From Methanoculleus taiwanensis (lineage in GTDB: Archaea; Halobacteriota; Methanomicrobia; Methanomicrobiales; Methanoculleaceae): a stretch of DNA of 64,000 bases. How positions within the stretch are numbered: the stretch's first letter is position 1; the number at the start of each line of letters is the position of its first letter. A program made the translations under genes and the position numbers. This document shows, piece after piece, positions 54,317 through 62,999 of this stretch. Where the stretch lies: contig NZ_LHQS01000002.1 in assembly GCF_004102725.1 (NCBI RefSeq), forward strand, positions 237,877-301,876, in the 5' to 3' direction. The notes under the pieces were generated by a model that did not search any database, had not been told where the DNA came from, and saw nothing but the letters and a program-made list of their open reading frames with translations.

Positions 54317-54970
54317 ATGTGCAACAGATGTGAAGATCACGGCGGCGTCGGGGAGATCGCAGTCCTCCTCGATGCAGACGGTTTCTCCGGCCGGTTTACC
54401 GAACCCGGAAAGGCCGTCGTGTACAAACGATGCGGCCCCTCCTTTACGGCCGAACGCGCGATGGATCTCGCGTTTGACCGGAGCAGCGGGCTCGCGGAAC
54501 TGCGCTCGAAGATGGACGAACTCCTGCAGTTCCTCGGCCCATGCACGATCTTCGTCGCGAAGTCGGCGAGCGGCGCCGTGTACTTCGAACTCGAGAAGGC
54601 AGGATGCAGCGTCTGGGAGGTCTCCGGCAGACCCGACGAGTTTCTCGACAGTGTGCTGCAGGGCGAGGAGGATGCGGAGAGCGCAACGGCAGCAGAGGCT
54701 GTGGAGATCCCGGTGCCCGTCGAGGTCTCGCCCGGGAGCTACTTCATCTCGATCAAGGAGGCTCAGGGAAAGGCGCCCTCTATCAGCAGCAAGCAGATTC
54801 TTCAGGAGTTCATCTCCCTGGGAGGTTTCAGCGTGCTCGAAGTGATCTGTGACCACGTGCCTCCCTGGATCGAGATGGAGGCGGAACGGCGAGGTTTCTC
54901 CATCGCTACCGAGTCCCGTGGAAAGCATGAGATCAGTGTGCGGTTGACGAAGGATACTGCTGCCCGGTGA
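54317..54970 (+). CDS. AnfO-family nitrogenase accessory protein
   Basis: A 217-residue protein resembling AnfO of Fe-only nitrogenase clusters: an N-terminal domain with EIAVLLDADGFSGRF and GLAELRSKMDELLQFLGPC, and a C-terminal domain with PGSYFISIKEAQGKAPSISSKQIL and SLGGFSVLEVICDHVPPW. Its exact activity is unknown. Here it follows Mo-type nifDKEN with no anfDGK in view, which is noteworthy. It is the last gene before the modABC promoter. Confidence 0.75.
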   Translation: MCNRCEDHGGVGEIAVLLDADGFSGRFTEPGKAVVYKRCGPSFTAERAMDLAFDRSSGLAELRSKMDELLQFLGPCTIFVAKSASGAVYFELEKAGCSVWEVSGRPDEFLDSVLQGEEDAESATAAEAVEIPVPVEVSPGSYFISIKEAQGKAPSISSKQILQEFISLGGFSVLEVICDHVPPWIEMEAERRGFSIATESRGKHEISVRLTKDTAAR

Positions 54971-54977
54971 GAAGCTC

Positions 54978-54995
54978 TTTGGCACGCATGCCAAA
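54978..54995 (+). promoter_or_regulatory. Palindrome upstream of modA (candidate operator)
   Basis: TTTGGCA-CGCA-TGCCAAA is a perfect 7-4-7 inverted repeat about 100 bp before modA and just after the nif operon. An AT-rich promoter zone with TTTATATTTA-like TATA elements follows at about 55040-55065. It may bind a metal-responsive regulator of modABC; no factor is assigned. Confidence 0.4.
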
Positions 54996-55094
54996 AGTAA
55001 ACTCATTCATGTTCACTCTGGGCCATTGTATAGCAATTTAAATAATTATAATTTATATTTATCATTATTAAACTATCATAAACCGAGGTATACA

Positions 55095-55922
55095 ATGAAA
55101 TCTCACCGCAACATTACCCTGCTGGGGCCACTTCTCCTTATCGCTGCAGTAATCGCGGTGGCGGGATGCACCGGCACGACGGAGGCGCCACCCTCCAAAG
55201 AACAGACGACGCTGACCGTCTTTACCGCTGCCTCGCTCACGGGTGCCTTCACCGATATCGGGAAGGCCTATGAGGCAGAGAATCGGAATGTGAAGATCGA
55301 TCTCGTCTTCGACGGTTCGCAGGCGCTTCGAACGCAGATCGAGCAGGGAGCATCCCCCGATGTCTTCGTCTCCGCGAACGTCAAGCACATGAAGGCGCTC
55401 GAGGATGCCGGGTTTATGGAGAACGGTACCGTGGAGCTCTTCGTTGAAAACTCCCTCGCCGTCATCGTCCCTGTCGATAATCCGGCGAAGATCGCGACTC
55501 TTGCCGACCTTACAAAACCCGGCGTGAAGCTTGTCATCGGCACCAAAGACGTGCCGTTCGGCTCGTACACCCGCCAGGTGCTCGACAAGATGGCGAACAG
55601 CTCTGCCTACGGCCCTGCGTACAAAGAGGCCGTGATGGGCAATGTCATCTCCGAGGAGACGGCGGTGAGCTCGGTCGTGCCGAAGCTGACGCTCGGAGAA
55701 GCGGATGCCGCCTTTGTCTACAAGTCCGATGTCAAGCAGGAGGATCGCGACAAACTCACCCGGATCGATATCCCGGCCGTGTACAACGTCGTCGCGCAGT
55801 ATCCGCTCGGCATCCTTGCCGAATCACAGCAGAAAGATGCCGCTGCAGCGTTCATCGCGTTCGTGCGCGGCACTGACGGCAGCGCCATTCTGACGGAGTA
55901 TGGTTTCGATCCGATACCGTAA
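55095..55922 (+). CDS. modA: Molybdate ABC transporter substrate-binding lipoprotein
   Basis: A 275-residue protein with a signal segment (LLGPLLLIAAVIAVAGC) ending in a lipobox-type Cys, then the ModA fold: LTVFTAASLTGAFTDIGKAYE, FDGSQALRTQIEQGASPDVF and VSSVVPKLTLGEADAAFVYKSDV. It captures molybdate or tungstate outside the cell. Position next to nif suggests supply of Mo for nitrogenase; Fwd would also need Mo or W. ATG at 55095 has GAGGTA upstream. Confidence 0.92.
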   Translation: MKSHRNITLLGPLLLIAAVIAVAGCTGTTEAPPSKEQTTLTVFTAASLTGAFTDIGKAYEAENRNVKIDLVFDGSQALRTQIEQGASPDVFVSANVKHMKALEDAGFMENGTVELFVENSLAVIVPVDNPAKIATLADLTKPGVKLVIGTKDVPFGSYTRQVLDKMANSSAYGPAYKEAVMGNVISEETAVSSVVPKLTLGEADAAFVYKSDVKQEDRDKLTRIDIPAVYNVVAQYPLGILAESQQKDAAAAFIAFVRGTDGSAILTEYGFDPIP

Positions 55923-56742
55923 GGCCGGTAACGCTGTCAGGAACGTGTCCTGGACGAAAGCACGGGGAGCGGGACTCACCCTTCTCCTCGGCATTCTCCT
56001 GTCCTCCTTTCTCCTCTTCGTCACCGTACCGATAGCCTCGCTCTTCCTCCGGATCACCCCCGAGGCGTTCTTCCGGTCGCTTGCAGAGCCGGTGGTCGTC
56101 GATGCTCTGGTGCTCTCGCTCCTCACCGCGACGGTCAGCACGGTGATCGTTATCCTCTTCGGAACTCCGCTCTCCTACATCAACGCGCGGACGGAGTACC
56201 GGGGCAAGGATATCGTCGATACCCTTACCGATCTTCCTATTGTCCTTCCTCCGGCGGTGGCGGGTATCGCCCTCCTGATGGCTTTCGGGCGGCGTGGCGT
56301 CGTCGGAGAGTACCTGGACGCCTTCGGAATCCAGATCGCCTTTACCACCCTTGCCGTGATCCTGGCGCAGGTCTTCGTCGCCTCGCCCTTCTATATCCGG
56401 CAGGCACGGGCGAGTTTCGAGGCGGTCGACCGGATCTACGAGGACGCCGCACGGACACTCGGGGCGTCCCGTCTGCGAGTGCTCCTCCGCGTCACTGTGC
56501 CCATCGCCTGGACCGGTCTCGTCTCCGGGGCGATCCTGACCTTCGCCCGGGCGCTCGGCGAGTTCGGGGCAACGATCATGTTCGCCGGCAACTTCCAGGG
56601 GAGAACCCAGACGATGCCGCTTGCCATCTACACAACGATGCAGGGCGACATCTACGATGCCATCAGCCTTTCGATCGTCCTCGTGATCATCTCGTTTGCC
56701 GTCATCCTGGCGGTCACGTTCGTAACCCGGAGGAGGATCTGA
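55900..56742 (+). CDS. modB: Molybdate ABC transporter permease
   Basis: A 280-residue membrane permease with about five to six spans and the ABC coupling loop EDAARTLGASRLRVLLRVTVPIA near residue 185. The start at 55900 lies inside modA (23-bp overlap); an internal GTG at 55944 is an alternative. It forms the channel with ModC. Confidence 0.92.
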   Translation: MVSIRYRKAGNAVRNVSWTKARGAGLTLLLGILLSSFLLFVTVPIASLFLRITPEAFFRSLAEPVVVDALVLSLLTATVSTVIVILFGTPLSYINARTEYRGKDIVDTLTDLPIVLPPAVAGIALLMAFGRRGVVGEYLDAFGIQIAFTTLAVILAQVFVASPFYIRQARASFEAVDRIYEDAARTLGASRLRVLLRVTVPIAWTGLVSGAILTFARALGEFGATIMFAGNFQGRTQTMPLAIYTTMQGDIYDAISLSIVLVIISFAVILAVTFVTRRRI

Positions 56743-57482
56743 TGCTCTCGATAACAGTCGCGAAACGCCTCCGCGATTACGAGCTCGACGTCTCTCTTAC
56801 TGTCCGGAACGCCGAGACGCTCGTCCTCATCGGTGAGAACGGGGCGGGTAAATCGACCGTCTTAAACCTCGTATCGGGGCTTCTTTCCCCCGATCGCGGG
56901 GAGATCACCCTGGCCGGGCGAACGCTCTTCTCCGATCTGCCCCGGATTAACGTCCCGACCGAGGAGCGGAAGATAGGCCACCTTTTCCAGTCCTATGCCC
57001 TCTTTCCGCATCTCTCTGTCTTCGAGAACGTGGCCTTTGGCCTTCGGTGCCGGAAGATGCCGAAAGCCGGGATCGCCGACCGTGTCGCCGGGCAGCTTGC
57101 GGCGATGCACCTTACCGATCTTGCGGATGTAAATGTCGGGAGACTCTCGGGTGGGCAGCGGCAGCGGGTCGCCCTCGCCCGCTCGCTCGTCTTAGAGCCC
57201 GATCTCCTCCTCCTCGACGAACCCCTCGCCGCCGTCGACGTCCGGGCACAGGGCGAGATGCGGCGCGAGCTCCGAGACCGGATCCGGCAGGCGGGTATTC
57301 CATGCGTCATTGTCACCCATACGCACAAAGACGCTCTCGAGCTCGGCGATCGGGTCTGCCTTCTCGAAGAAGGGAAGATGGTCATCGAGGGGACGCCGGA
57401 GGAGGTGCTACAGTCGCGGGAGAACGGGTTCATCGCGAGCTTCTCCTGCGGTTGCCGGCACTTCGCCGGCGATGGATCATGA
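56742..57482 (+). CDS. modC: Molybdate ABC transporter ATP-binding protein
   Basis: A 246-residue ABC ATPase with Walker A GENGAGKST, Q-loop HLFQSYALFPHLSVFENV, signature RLSGGQRQRVALARSL, Walker B LLLLDEPLAAVD and the switch His in VTHTHKDA. It lacks the C-terminal molybdate-sensing MOP domain of long ModC proteins. Its start overlaps the modB stop (TGATG). Confidence 0.93.
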   Translation: MLSITVAKRLRDYELDVSLTVRNAETLVLIGENGAGKSTVLNLVSGLLSPDRGEITLAGRTLFSDLPRINVPTEERKIGHLFQSYALFPHLSVFENVAFGLRCRKMPKAGIADRVAGQLAAMHLTDLADVNVGRLSGGQRQRVALARSLVLEPDLLLLDEPLAAVDVRAQGEMRRELRDRIRQAGIPCVIVTHTHKDALELGDRVCLLEEGKMVIEGTPEEVLQSRENGFIASFSCGCRHFAGDGS

Positions 57483-57768
57483 TCTCCACGCATCACCGGC
57501 CGGACGGACGGTCAGCGTCAGGGAATGCTTAAATAGTAGTATTGCCGGCTGAATGCGCTGAAATTACCACCCTCACAGAAGCCCGCAGACGGCCGATCTC
57601 ACCTTCGGTAAGGATATCCATCCTCCCGGTATCACCGCCGCTCATACGGCTGCTATAGGTCTAAGATTCTCCCCTCGTTTCTAAATCTAACGCACATATT
57701 TCCTTACATATCGGTAGCCCTTCCGGCCGGTGAAAACAGCGACAAAACGCGGCTGATTCTGCCGCCGT
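57483..57768. other. Gap between modC and the glycosylase gene
   Basis: A 286-bp convergent gap. TATA-like GCTTAAATAGT occurs at about 57528-57538 on the plus strand, but no gene follows it. I see no tRNA or clear terminator; a small RNA cannot be excluded. Confidence 0.3.
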
Positions 57769-58635
57769 TCACCCCTCCCGGACGCAGTAGAGATACTCCT
57801 GGGCATACCCGGCGTACTCGCCGAAATACTCCCGGGCAAACCGGCGTATCCTGTCGTACTCCGCCGGGGTGCAGTTCTTTCCGGTAAGTTCGGGCATGTA
57901 TGCCTCCGCCATGATCCGCCGGATCCAGACGTCCACCGGGAACGCTTCAAAAAAGCCGAACGCAAAGAGCAGCACACAGTCGGCCGCCTTCGGGCCGACA
58001 CCGCGCAGCCGCATCAGTTCATACCTGGCCTCCTCGAACGGCAGCGATGCGAGACGTTCCGCCCAGCCAGAGTGCTCCACCGCGAAGGCTGCCGCATCGC
58101 AGACATAGTCGGTCCGGTAGCCGAGTTTACAGTCCCACAGGTCGGCATGGCAGACGCCGGCGAGCACCGCAGGGCGCGGGAACGTGTATGCCGTTCCGAA
58201 AGGGCTCTCGATCGCCTCGCCGTAGCGCTCCGCCATAGAGGAAACCCTCCGCTTCACCGCCGGAATGTTCGTGTTCGTCGCACAGATGTAGGAGATAAGG
58301 CACTCCCAAGGCTGCTGCCGGACGAGCCGGAGGCCGTAGCAGCACCGGATTGCGTCGTGGATCACCGGATCGCGATCGATCGAGGCGAGAACTTCGGGGA
58401 GATTCTGGTCGAGCCGGAAGTAGTCGCGGACGAACGGCGCGTCTGCCCCGTAAAACGTCAGCAGGTCGCCGTCCTGCCGTATCCGGATCGCGTGATCGCC
58501 GACGACGCCCTGCCACCAGCCGTCGGCGGCCTCCCAGCGGAACGCCTGGCCGCAGCCGAGTGTCCGGTTAAGATCGAGCGGTTCGTCGGGCCTGAGGGTA
58601 ATCGTCGTCATCGCGTGATCGGTATCGCAGTGCAT
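57769..58635 (-). CDS. OGG1-type 8-oxoguanine DNA glycosylase/lyase
   Basis: A 288-residue helix-hairpin-helix glycosylase. The hairpin MRLRGVGPKAADCVLLFAFG holds the catalytic Lys, and PVDVWIRRIMAE holds the catalytic Asp, matching the OGG1 layout. The N-terminal domain has LGCGQAFRWE, also typical. It removes 8-oxoguanine and nicks the strand. The start may be the ATG eight codons later (58611). Confidence 0.88.
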   Translation of the reverse strand: MHCDTDHAMTTITLRPDEPLDLNRTLGCGQAFRWEAADGWWQGVVGDHAIRIRQDGDLLTFYGADAPFVRDYFRLDQNLPEVLASIDRDPVIHDAIRCCYGLRLVRQQPWECLISYICATNTNIPAVKRRVSSMAERYGEAIESPFGTAYTFPRPAVLAGVCHADLWDCKLGYRTDYVCDAAAFAVEHSGWAERLASLPFEEARYELMRLRGVGPKAADCVLLFAFGFFEAFPVDVWIRRIMAEAYMPELTGKNCTPAEYDRIRRFAREYFGEYAGYAQEYLYCVREG

Positions 58636-58663
58636 CGCACGAGAAAAAAGTTCGGGGGTGGGA

Positions 58664-59569
58664 TTATTCTGTCTCGTCTTTTCTGTAGATGCAGGACTGG
58701 ACGTCCTGACCGAGTTTTCCGATTGCGTCCGACCTGCAGCGTGCGCAGTGGCGCATCTGCTTGATGTAGCGTGCGCAGGCGTCCTGCATCTCCTTCTTCT
58801 CTTTCGGTGTCGGCGGTACGATATCGGCGAACTTGTACTGCGGGATGAGCGGGATGACGTTGAAGGTGTAGGCTCCCATCTCGCTCACTTTCTTTGCGAT
58901 ATCCACGATATGTTCGTCATTGATGCCCGGGATGTAGACGGTGTTGATCTTGACGAACATCTTCTTTGCAACCGCCATCTCGATGCCTTTCAGCTGCTGG
59001 GAGAGAAGGATCTCCGCCGCTTCCCGGCCATGGTACGTCTTCCCCTCATAGGTGACGTGCGAGTAGATCTTCTCGCCTATGGCGGGATCGATCGCGTTTA
59101 AGGTCACCGTGATAGTCCCGACACCATAGCGGTCGAGCTCGTCGATCGACTCCGGGAGCAGAAGGCCATTCGTGCTGATGCACATGATGAGTTTTGGGAA
59201 CTCCTCGTGCACCAGTCTGAGCGTCTCGAAGGTATCACTGTTCGCGAGCGGTTCTCCCGGGCCTGCGATACCGATAACCTTGACGTACGGATATTCCCTG
59301 ACGACCCGCCGGACGAGGTCGAGTGATTCCCCGGGGGAGAGAACCTTGCTCGTCACGCCCGGACGGCTCTCGTTGACGCAGTCGAAGTCCCGGATGCAGT
59401 AGTTGCACTGGATGTTGCACTTCGGAGCGACCGGAAGGTGGCACCTGCCGAAGGTGTGGCATGCCTTTTCGGAGTAGCAGGGGTGCTCAGCGATCTTCCG
59501 CAGTTGTTCCGGGTCGTACGGAACTTCTCTGCCGTGGACCGTCGTTGTGGGGAATTCTTCGGCGGACAT
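58664..59569 (-). CDS. nifB: Nitrogenase cofactor biosynthesis protein NifB
   Basis: NifB (301 residues) is the radical SAM enzyme that makes the 8Fe-9S-C core of FeMo-co. The SAM-cluster motif CNIQCNYC is at 51-58, with further cluster Cys in CYSEKACHTFGRCH and DFDCVN and at the C terminus (HCARCRSDAIG). There is no fused NifX domain, as usual in methanogens. ATG at 59569 is chosen because the TATA box lies only 25 bp upstream; the more distal codon would sit inside the promoter. Confidence 0.95.
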   Translation of the reverse strand: MSAEEFPTTTVHGREVPYDPEQLRKIAEHPCYSEKACHTFGRCHLPVAPKCNIQCNYCIRDFDCVNESRPGVTSKVLSPGESLDLVRRVVREYPYVKVIGIAGPGEPLANSDTFETLRLVHEEFPKLIMCISTNGLLLPESIDELDRYGVGTITVTLNAIDPAIGEKIYSHVTYEGKTYHGREAAEILLSQQLKGIEMAVAKKMFVKINTVYIPGINDEHIVDIAKKVSEMGAYTFNVIPLIPQYKFADIVPPTPKEKKEMQDACARYIKQMRHCARCRSDAIGKLGQDVQSCIYRKDETE

Positions 59570-59595
59570 ATCTGATCTAGTATGCACGCTGAAAA

Positions 59596-59606
59596 ACTAT
59601 ATAATC
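59596..59606 (-). promoter_or_regulatory. TATA box of nifB
   Basis: On the minus strand GATTATATAGT lies 27-37 bp before the nifB ATG, implying a very short leader of under 15 bases. Confidence 0.6.
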
Positions 59607-59611
59607 TTGGG

Positions 59612-59625
59612 GGAAATGCACTTCC
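59612..59625 (-). promoter_or_regulatory. NrpR-type operator upstream of nifB
   Basis: GGAA-ATGCAC-TTCC matches the GGAA-N6-TTCC nitrogen operator also found at nifH. It lies just upstream of the nifB TATA box, overlapping the BRE position. One chance match per about 65 kb is expected, but its placement at a nif promoter argues for function. Confidence 0.65.
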
Positions 59626-59628
59626 TGA

Positions 59629-60846
59629 CTACTGGTTCGATCGGATTGGGGGCTGGTCAGAGAGCTCCGCCGTGAGCTTCTGCTGCTGTCCGGTCATCCG
59701 GGTGCTTTTCGTAACGGTGACGGCATCACGGTCGAGGATCAGGTGCAGGTCGGGTACGACGAGGTAGACCGGGAAGAGTCCGAAGAGGTCGTGGTAATCG
59801 GCCTTATAGACCTTCATCCGGAGGTACGCGACGCTGAGCGACTCAATCTCCGTCATAAGGGTGTCGAGGTGACCGGGATTTTCGATCTCCTGTGGTGTCT
59901 GCGGAAGCTCCGTGAGGCGGTGCAGGATCCGGTCACGGAAGATATGAATCTTATTATCCCCTATCTGGAGGAGCAGCTCCTTGCTGTACGCCCCCTGCAG
60001 GTAACGGGCGATGACCACCTGTGAGAGGAAGATCAGGATAATCGGTAAGAGGTTCCACCCGAGCGAGTAGTCTATTGAGTCGAGGAAGGTGTTCAGTGTC
60101 ATCCCGGGAAGGAGCATCGCTGAGATGACCAGAATCCCTGATACTGCCGCAAGAGCACCGATGAACAGGACGACCCGAAGCCCCTGGCGCCAGCCTGTTC
60201 GGATCTTCTTGCGTGCGTCCTGACCCATGCCGACGAGGGAGTTGAAGAACCGGGGGTTATATGGTTTGATATGCCAGATCACGGCGTAAAAGATGATTAT
60301 TGCGAGTGACTGGAGAGTTATCAGTACGGCGGCGACCCGGTCGAGGTTTCCTCCGATAAACCCGCTGTGGAGCGAGAAGAGTATGTCGAGCCCGTAGATG
60401 ATCCCAAACCCTATCGCGAGGGGCTGGCTGTTGATGAAGAATGCATCCCAGAGCACCTTGCCGATCGTCTTTGTCATGTCCGTCCGGGACTCCTTCGCGA
60501 CCCCGATATCCCGCAGGACGCCGGCGAACTCCGTGATCGTCTTCATGTCGGGGAGCGTCGCTTTCGTTCGGTTGGTCGGGATCATCAGGATGAACGGGTT
60601 TACCATGTAGAGGATGAAACTTGAGATGATCCAGTAGAGCATGTAGCGGGGGAGAAATATCAGGAAGATGATATTGATGAGCAGCGCCGCAAGGATGAAC
60701 AGGCCGGTATAGTGAAGTTTCTCATTATATGCAAGCAGCGTGGTCTGTTTCTGCTCTTCAGAAGCGATATCTTCAGAAACGCTGCTGCGAACGGCCTCGA
60801 GCTCTTTGAAGTACATCTCTTCAGTCGCCATCTCCGGCAGCGGCAT
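59629..60846 (-). CDS. Uncharacterised integral membrane protein
   Basis: The 405-residue protein is not one I recognise. It has about eight hydrophobic segments: a pair near residues 50-95 (LFILAALLINIIFLIFLP; WIISSFILYMVNPFILMI), others at about 145-215, and a pair at 230-290, then a charged cytoplasmic-like tail of about 115 residues. A TATA-like GTATTTATGA lies about 35 bp upstream. ATG at 60846 follows a GTG; ATG at 60831 is also possible. No link to neighbouring nif genes is evident. Confidence 0.6.
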   Translation of the reverse strand: MPLPEMATEEMYFKELEAVRSSVSEDIASEEQKQTTLLAYNEKLHYTGLFILAALLINIIFLIFLPRYMLYWIISSFILYMVNPFILMIPTNRTKATLPDMKTITEFAGVLRDIGVAKESRTDMTKTIGKVLWDAFFINSQPLAIGFGIIYGLDILFSLHSGFIGGNLDRVAAVLITLQSLAIIIFYAVIWHIKPYNPRFFNSLVGMGQDARKKIRTGWRQGLRVVLFIGALAAVSGILVISAMLLPGMTLNTFLDSIDYSLGWNLLPIILIFLSQVVIARYLQGAYSKELLLQIGDNKIHIFRDRILHRLTELPQTPQEIENPGHLDTLMTEIESLSVAYLRMKVYKADYHDLFGLFPVYLVVPDLHLILDRDAVTVTKSTRMTGQQQKLTAELSDQPPIRSNQ

Positions 60847-60910
60847 CACCTGTACGGATTATTGGTGGTCGGCGTCATAAATACATTCCCTGATAAAAAC
60901 CGCTGCCTAT

Positions 60911-60929
60911 GGGGGCAATAACGGCCCCC
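60911..60929 (-). terminator. GC-rich hairpin after the methyltransferase/ATP-grasp gene
   Basis: GGGGGC-AATAACG-GCCCCC is a perfect 6-bp stem with a 7-base loop, about 85 bp after the stop of the gene ending at 61014. It may end or stabilise that transcript; no T tract follows on either side. Confidence 0.3.
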
Positions 60930-61013
60930 TGCTCTCCGGCTCCCGCTGCCGCCCGTCCGTGTCCCGCAGTACCCGGTTGAGAAGTCTTATGTGGCGGTAG
61001 GTATCTCCCGGCA

Positions 61014-62999
61014 TCATGCCGTTTCGGTGGGAGGCACGGTTCCTGCTTCGTGCTCTGCCGGGGGTGTGCGGGGATCGGCATCGAGGCCTAGCCGCTCCTC
61101 CGCCGCCCGCAGGATCCGCCCGAGCATACCGGCATACGAGATCCCTGCAAGGCCGGCCATCCTGGCGAGGTGTCCGTCCCAGCACCATCCTGGGTTCGGG
61201 TTCACTTCGAGCAGTTTCGGCTTGCCGGCGGCGTCGAGCCTCCAGTCGAACCGGCAGTAATCCCTGCATTCGAGCCTTTCGAAGAGCGTGAGGCAGCAGC
61301 GTACGACCGTCTTTTCGGTATCCGGATCGAGCTCCGCGGGCTTTGACGTGATATTCCAGTACGGGGATTCCGGGAGCCATTTGGCTTCGTATCCGCAGAT
61401 CCTTGGGAGTCCCGGGGGGAGCGCCGAGTAGTCCTCTTCGATGATGGGAAGCACGGTATACGTTCCGGAGGGGTTTCCGATTATCCCGACGCTGATATCC
61501 TTGCCGGTCAGAAACTCTTCGACGAGGAACGATGTGCCGTACCCGAGCGTCGAGCGCATCGTCGCGATCACCGTCGAGAGTTCTTCGACGGAGTGAGCGA
61601 TGCTCTTTTGCGTGATCCCGAAGCTCGAATCGCCTGCATTTGGTTTCACGATGACCGGGAATGGAACGCCGATGTTGTAAACCCGGTCTCCCGGCGCGAT
61701 GAAGGATGCATCGGGTACGGGAATGCCGGTCTCCCGTGCAACTCCCCGGACAAGGGACTTGTCATAGCAGAAGGCGAGCGACTGTGCTCCCGCACCGGTA
61801 TATGGGATGCCGAGGATATCGAGCAGCGCCGGCACGTGCAGTTCTTTCCGCGGGTCGTTCCCGAGCCCCTCATCGCAGAGGTTGAAGGCGTAGTCGGCCG
61901 TACCCTTCGCTTTTGCAAGATCCCTGATCAGCGCATCGTGTTTCTGGACGAAGGTGAACCGGTAGTCTTTCAACCCTGCAAGGGCGGTTTTCATCCGGTC
62001 GATGGTATAAAAATCGTCCTCGTCAAAGACGCAGGAGGGCTTGATCCTGTCCGGCTGCGAAGTATCTCCGAGTATCACCGTGACGTTTCTTACCGATCTC
62101 GCCTGCTTTGCCTTCACCCGTGTCCAGTCCTTCCTGATGACGGCGGTCACGATGTGACGCCGCTCCATCATGCCGAGATCCTGGTTTCGCACCGACTCGG
62201 TTCGGATATCGTGGAAGGCGATATCGGAGAAACCGGCAAGGTCGAGGAGCTCCTGAAGGGCGTCCCTGGTGTAGAGCCGTTCTGCGTAGAACTGATCCGC
62301 GACGACGCCTTTCTCGACGTGCGTGATGACTTCACGCGAGACCAGCCGCTCTTCGTCGACCGAGAGCGAACGCTCACGGCAGACGAACATCTGCTCATCG
62401 ATCCACTCCCAGGAGCGCGGCTGGAAGTTTTCTTTTACGTATTCTCCGTCGGTAACATCGAGGAGTATCCTGCCCCACGGTTTGAGCACGCGCCGGACTT
62501 CCCGAAGAACCCGGACATCTTCCTCTACTGAGTCGAAGTATCCGAAGCTGTTCCCGAGGATCAGGGCCGTCTCGAATGTATCGGGTTTATACGGGAGTTC
62601 CCGTGCGTCGCCCTCTTTGAACCTGACTTTCAACCCTTCACGCTTCGCTGTCGCTCGGGCTTTCTGGATCAGGTAGTGAGAGCGGTCAAGCCCCTCGGCA
62701 GCGTAGCCCCGACGCACCAGCTCCAGGGTATGCCGTCCCTGGCCGCAGCAGAGATCGAGGATGTCGCTCTCCGGTGAAAGGGCAAGGATCTCGGTGATGC
62801 GGTCGATCTCCCGCTCCGTGATCCGGCGATCTCCGACGACATCGCCGTCGGTCTTCAGGTACAGGTGATTGAAGATCCCCCGCCACCAGTCGGGTTTGAC
62901 GTGTTCTTCGAGATCATGCACGGGACCTACCGAGCGGCTTTTCTGCCGCATGCGGCGTCTGCTATCGGGAGGTTCTTCTGTTGAAATTTCTTTGCGCAT
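61014..62999 (-). CDS. Methyltransferase/ATP-grasp ligase fusion protein
   Basis: A 661-residue two-domain protein. Residues about 40-290 are a class I SAM methyltransferase: motif I ILDLCCGQGRHTLELV, GLDRSHYLIQKAR and FETALILGNSFGYFD. Residues about 310-640 are a D-Ala-D-Ala-ligase-type ATP-grasp enzyme: FNLCDEGLGNDPRKELHVP, PYTGAGAQSLAFCYDK, PVIVKPNAGDSSFGI, FLVEEFLTGKDISVGIIG and the metal-binding CRFDWRLDAAGKPKLLEVNPN. Such ligases join a carboxylate to an amine using ATP. The natural substrate is unknown; methanogens of this order lack murein, so a modified peptide or small metabolite is likelier. Confidence 0.82.
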   Translation of the reverse strand: MRKEISTEEPPDSRRRMRQKSRSVGPVHDLEEHVKPDWWRGIFNHLYLKTDGDVVGDRRITEREIDRITEILALSPESDILDLCCGQGRHTLELVRRGYAAEGLDRSHYLIQKARATAKREGLKVRFKEGDARELPYKPDTFETALILGNSFGYFDSVEEDVRVLREVRRVLKPWGRILLDVTDGEYVKENFQPRSWEWIDEQMFVCRERSLSVDEERLVSREVITHVEKGVVADQFYAERLYTRDALQELLDLAGFSDIAFHDIRTESVRNQDLGMMERRHIVTAVIRKDWTRVKAKQARSVRNVTVILGDTSQPDRIKPSCVFDEDDFYTIDRMKTALAGLKDYRFTFVQKHDALIRDLAKAKGTADYAFNLCDEGLGNDPRKELHVPALLDILGIPYTGAGAQSLAFCYDKSLVRGVARETGIPVPDASFIAPGDRVYNIGVPFPVIVKPNAGDSSFGITQKSIAHSVEELSTVIATMRSTLGYGTSFLVEEFLTGKDISVGIIGNPSGTYTVLPIIEEDYSALPPGLPRICGYEAKWLPESPYWNITSKPAELDPDTEKTVVRCCLTLFERLECRDYCRFDWRLDAAGKPKLLEVNPNPGWCWDGHLARMAGLAGISYAGMLGRILRAAEERLGLDADPRTPPAEHEAGTVPPTETA

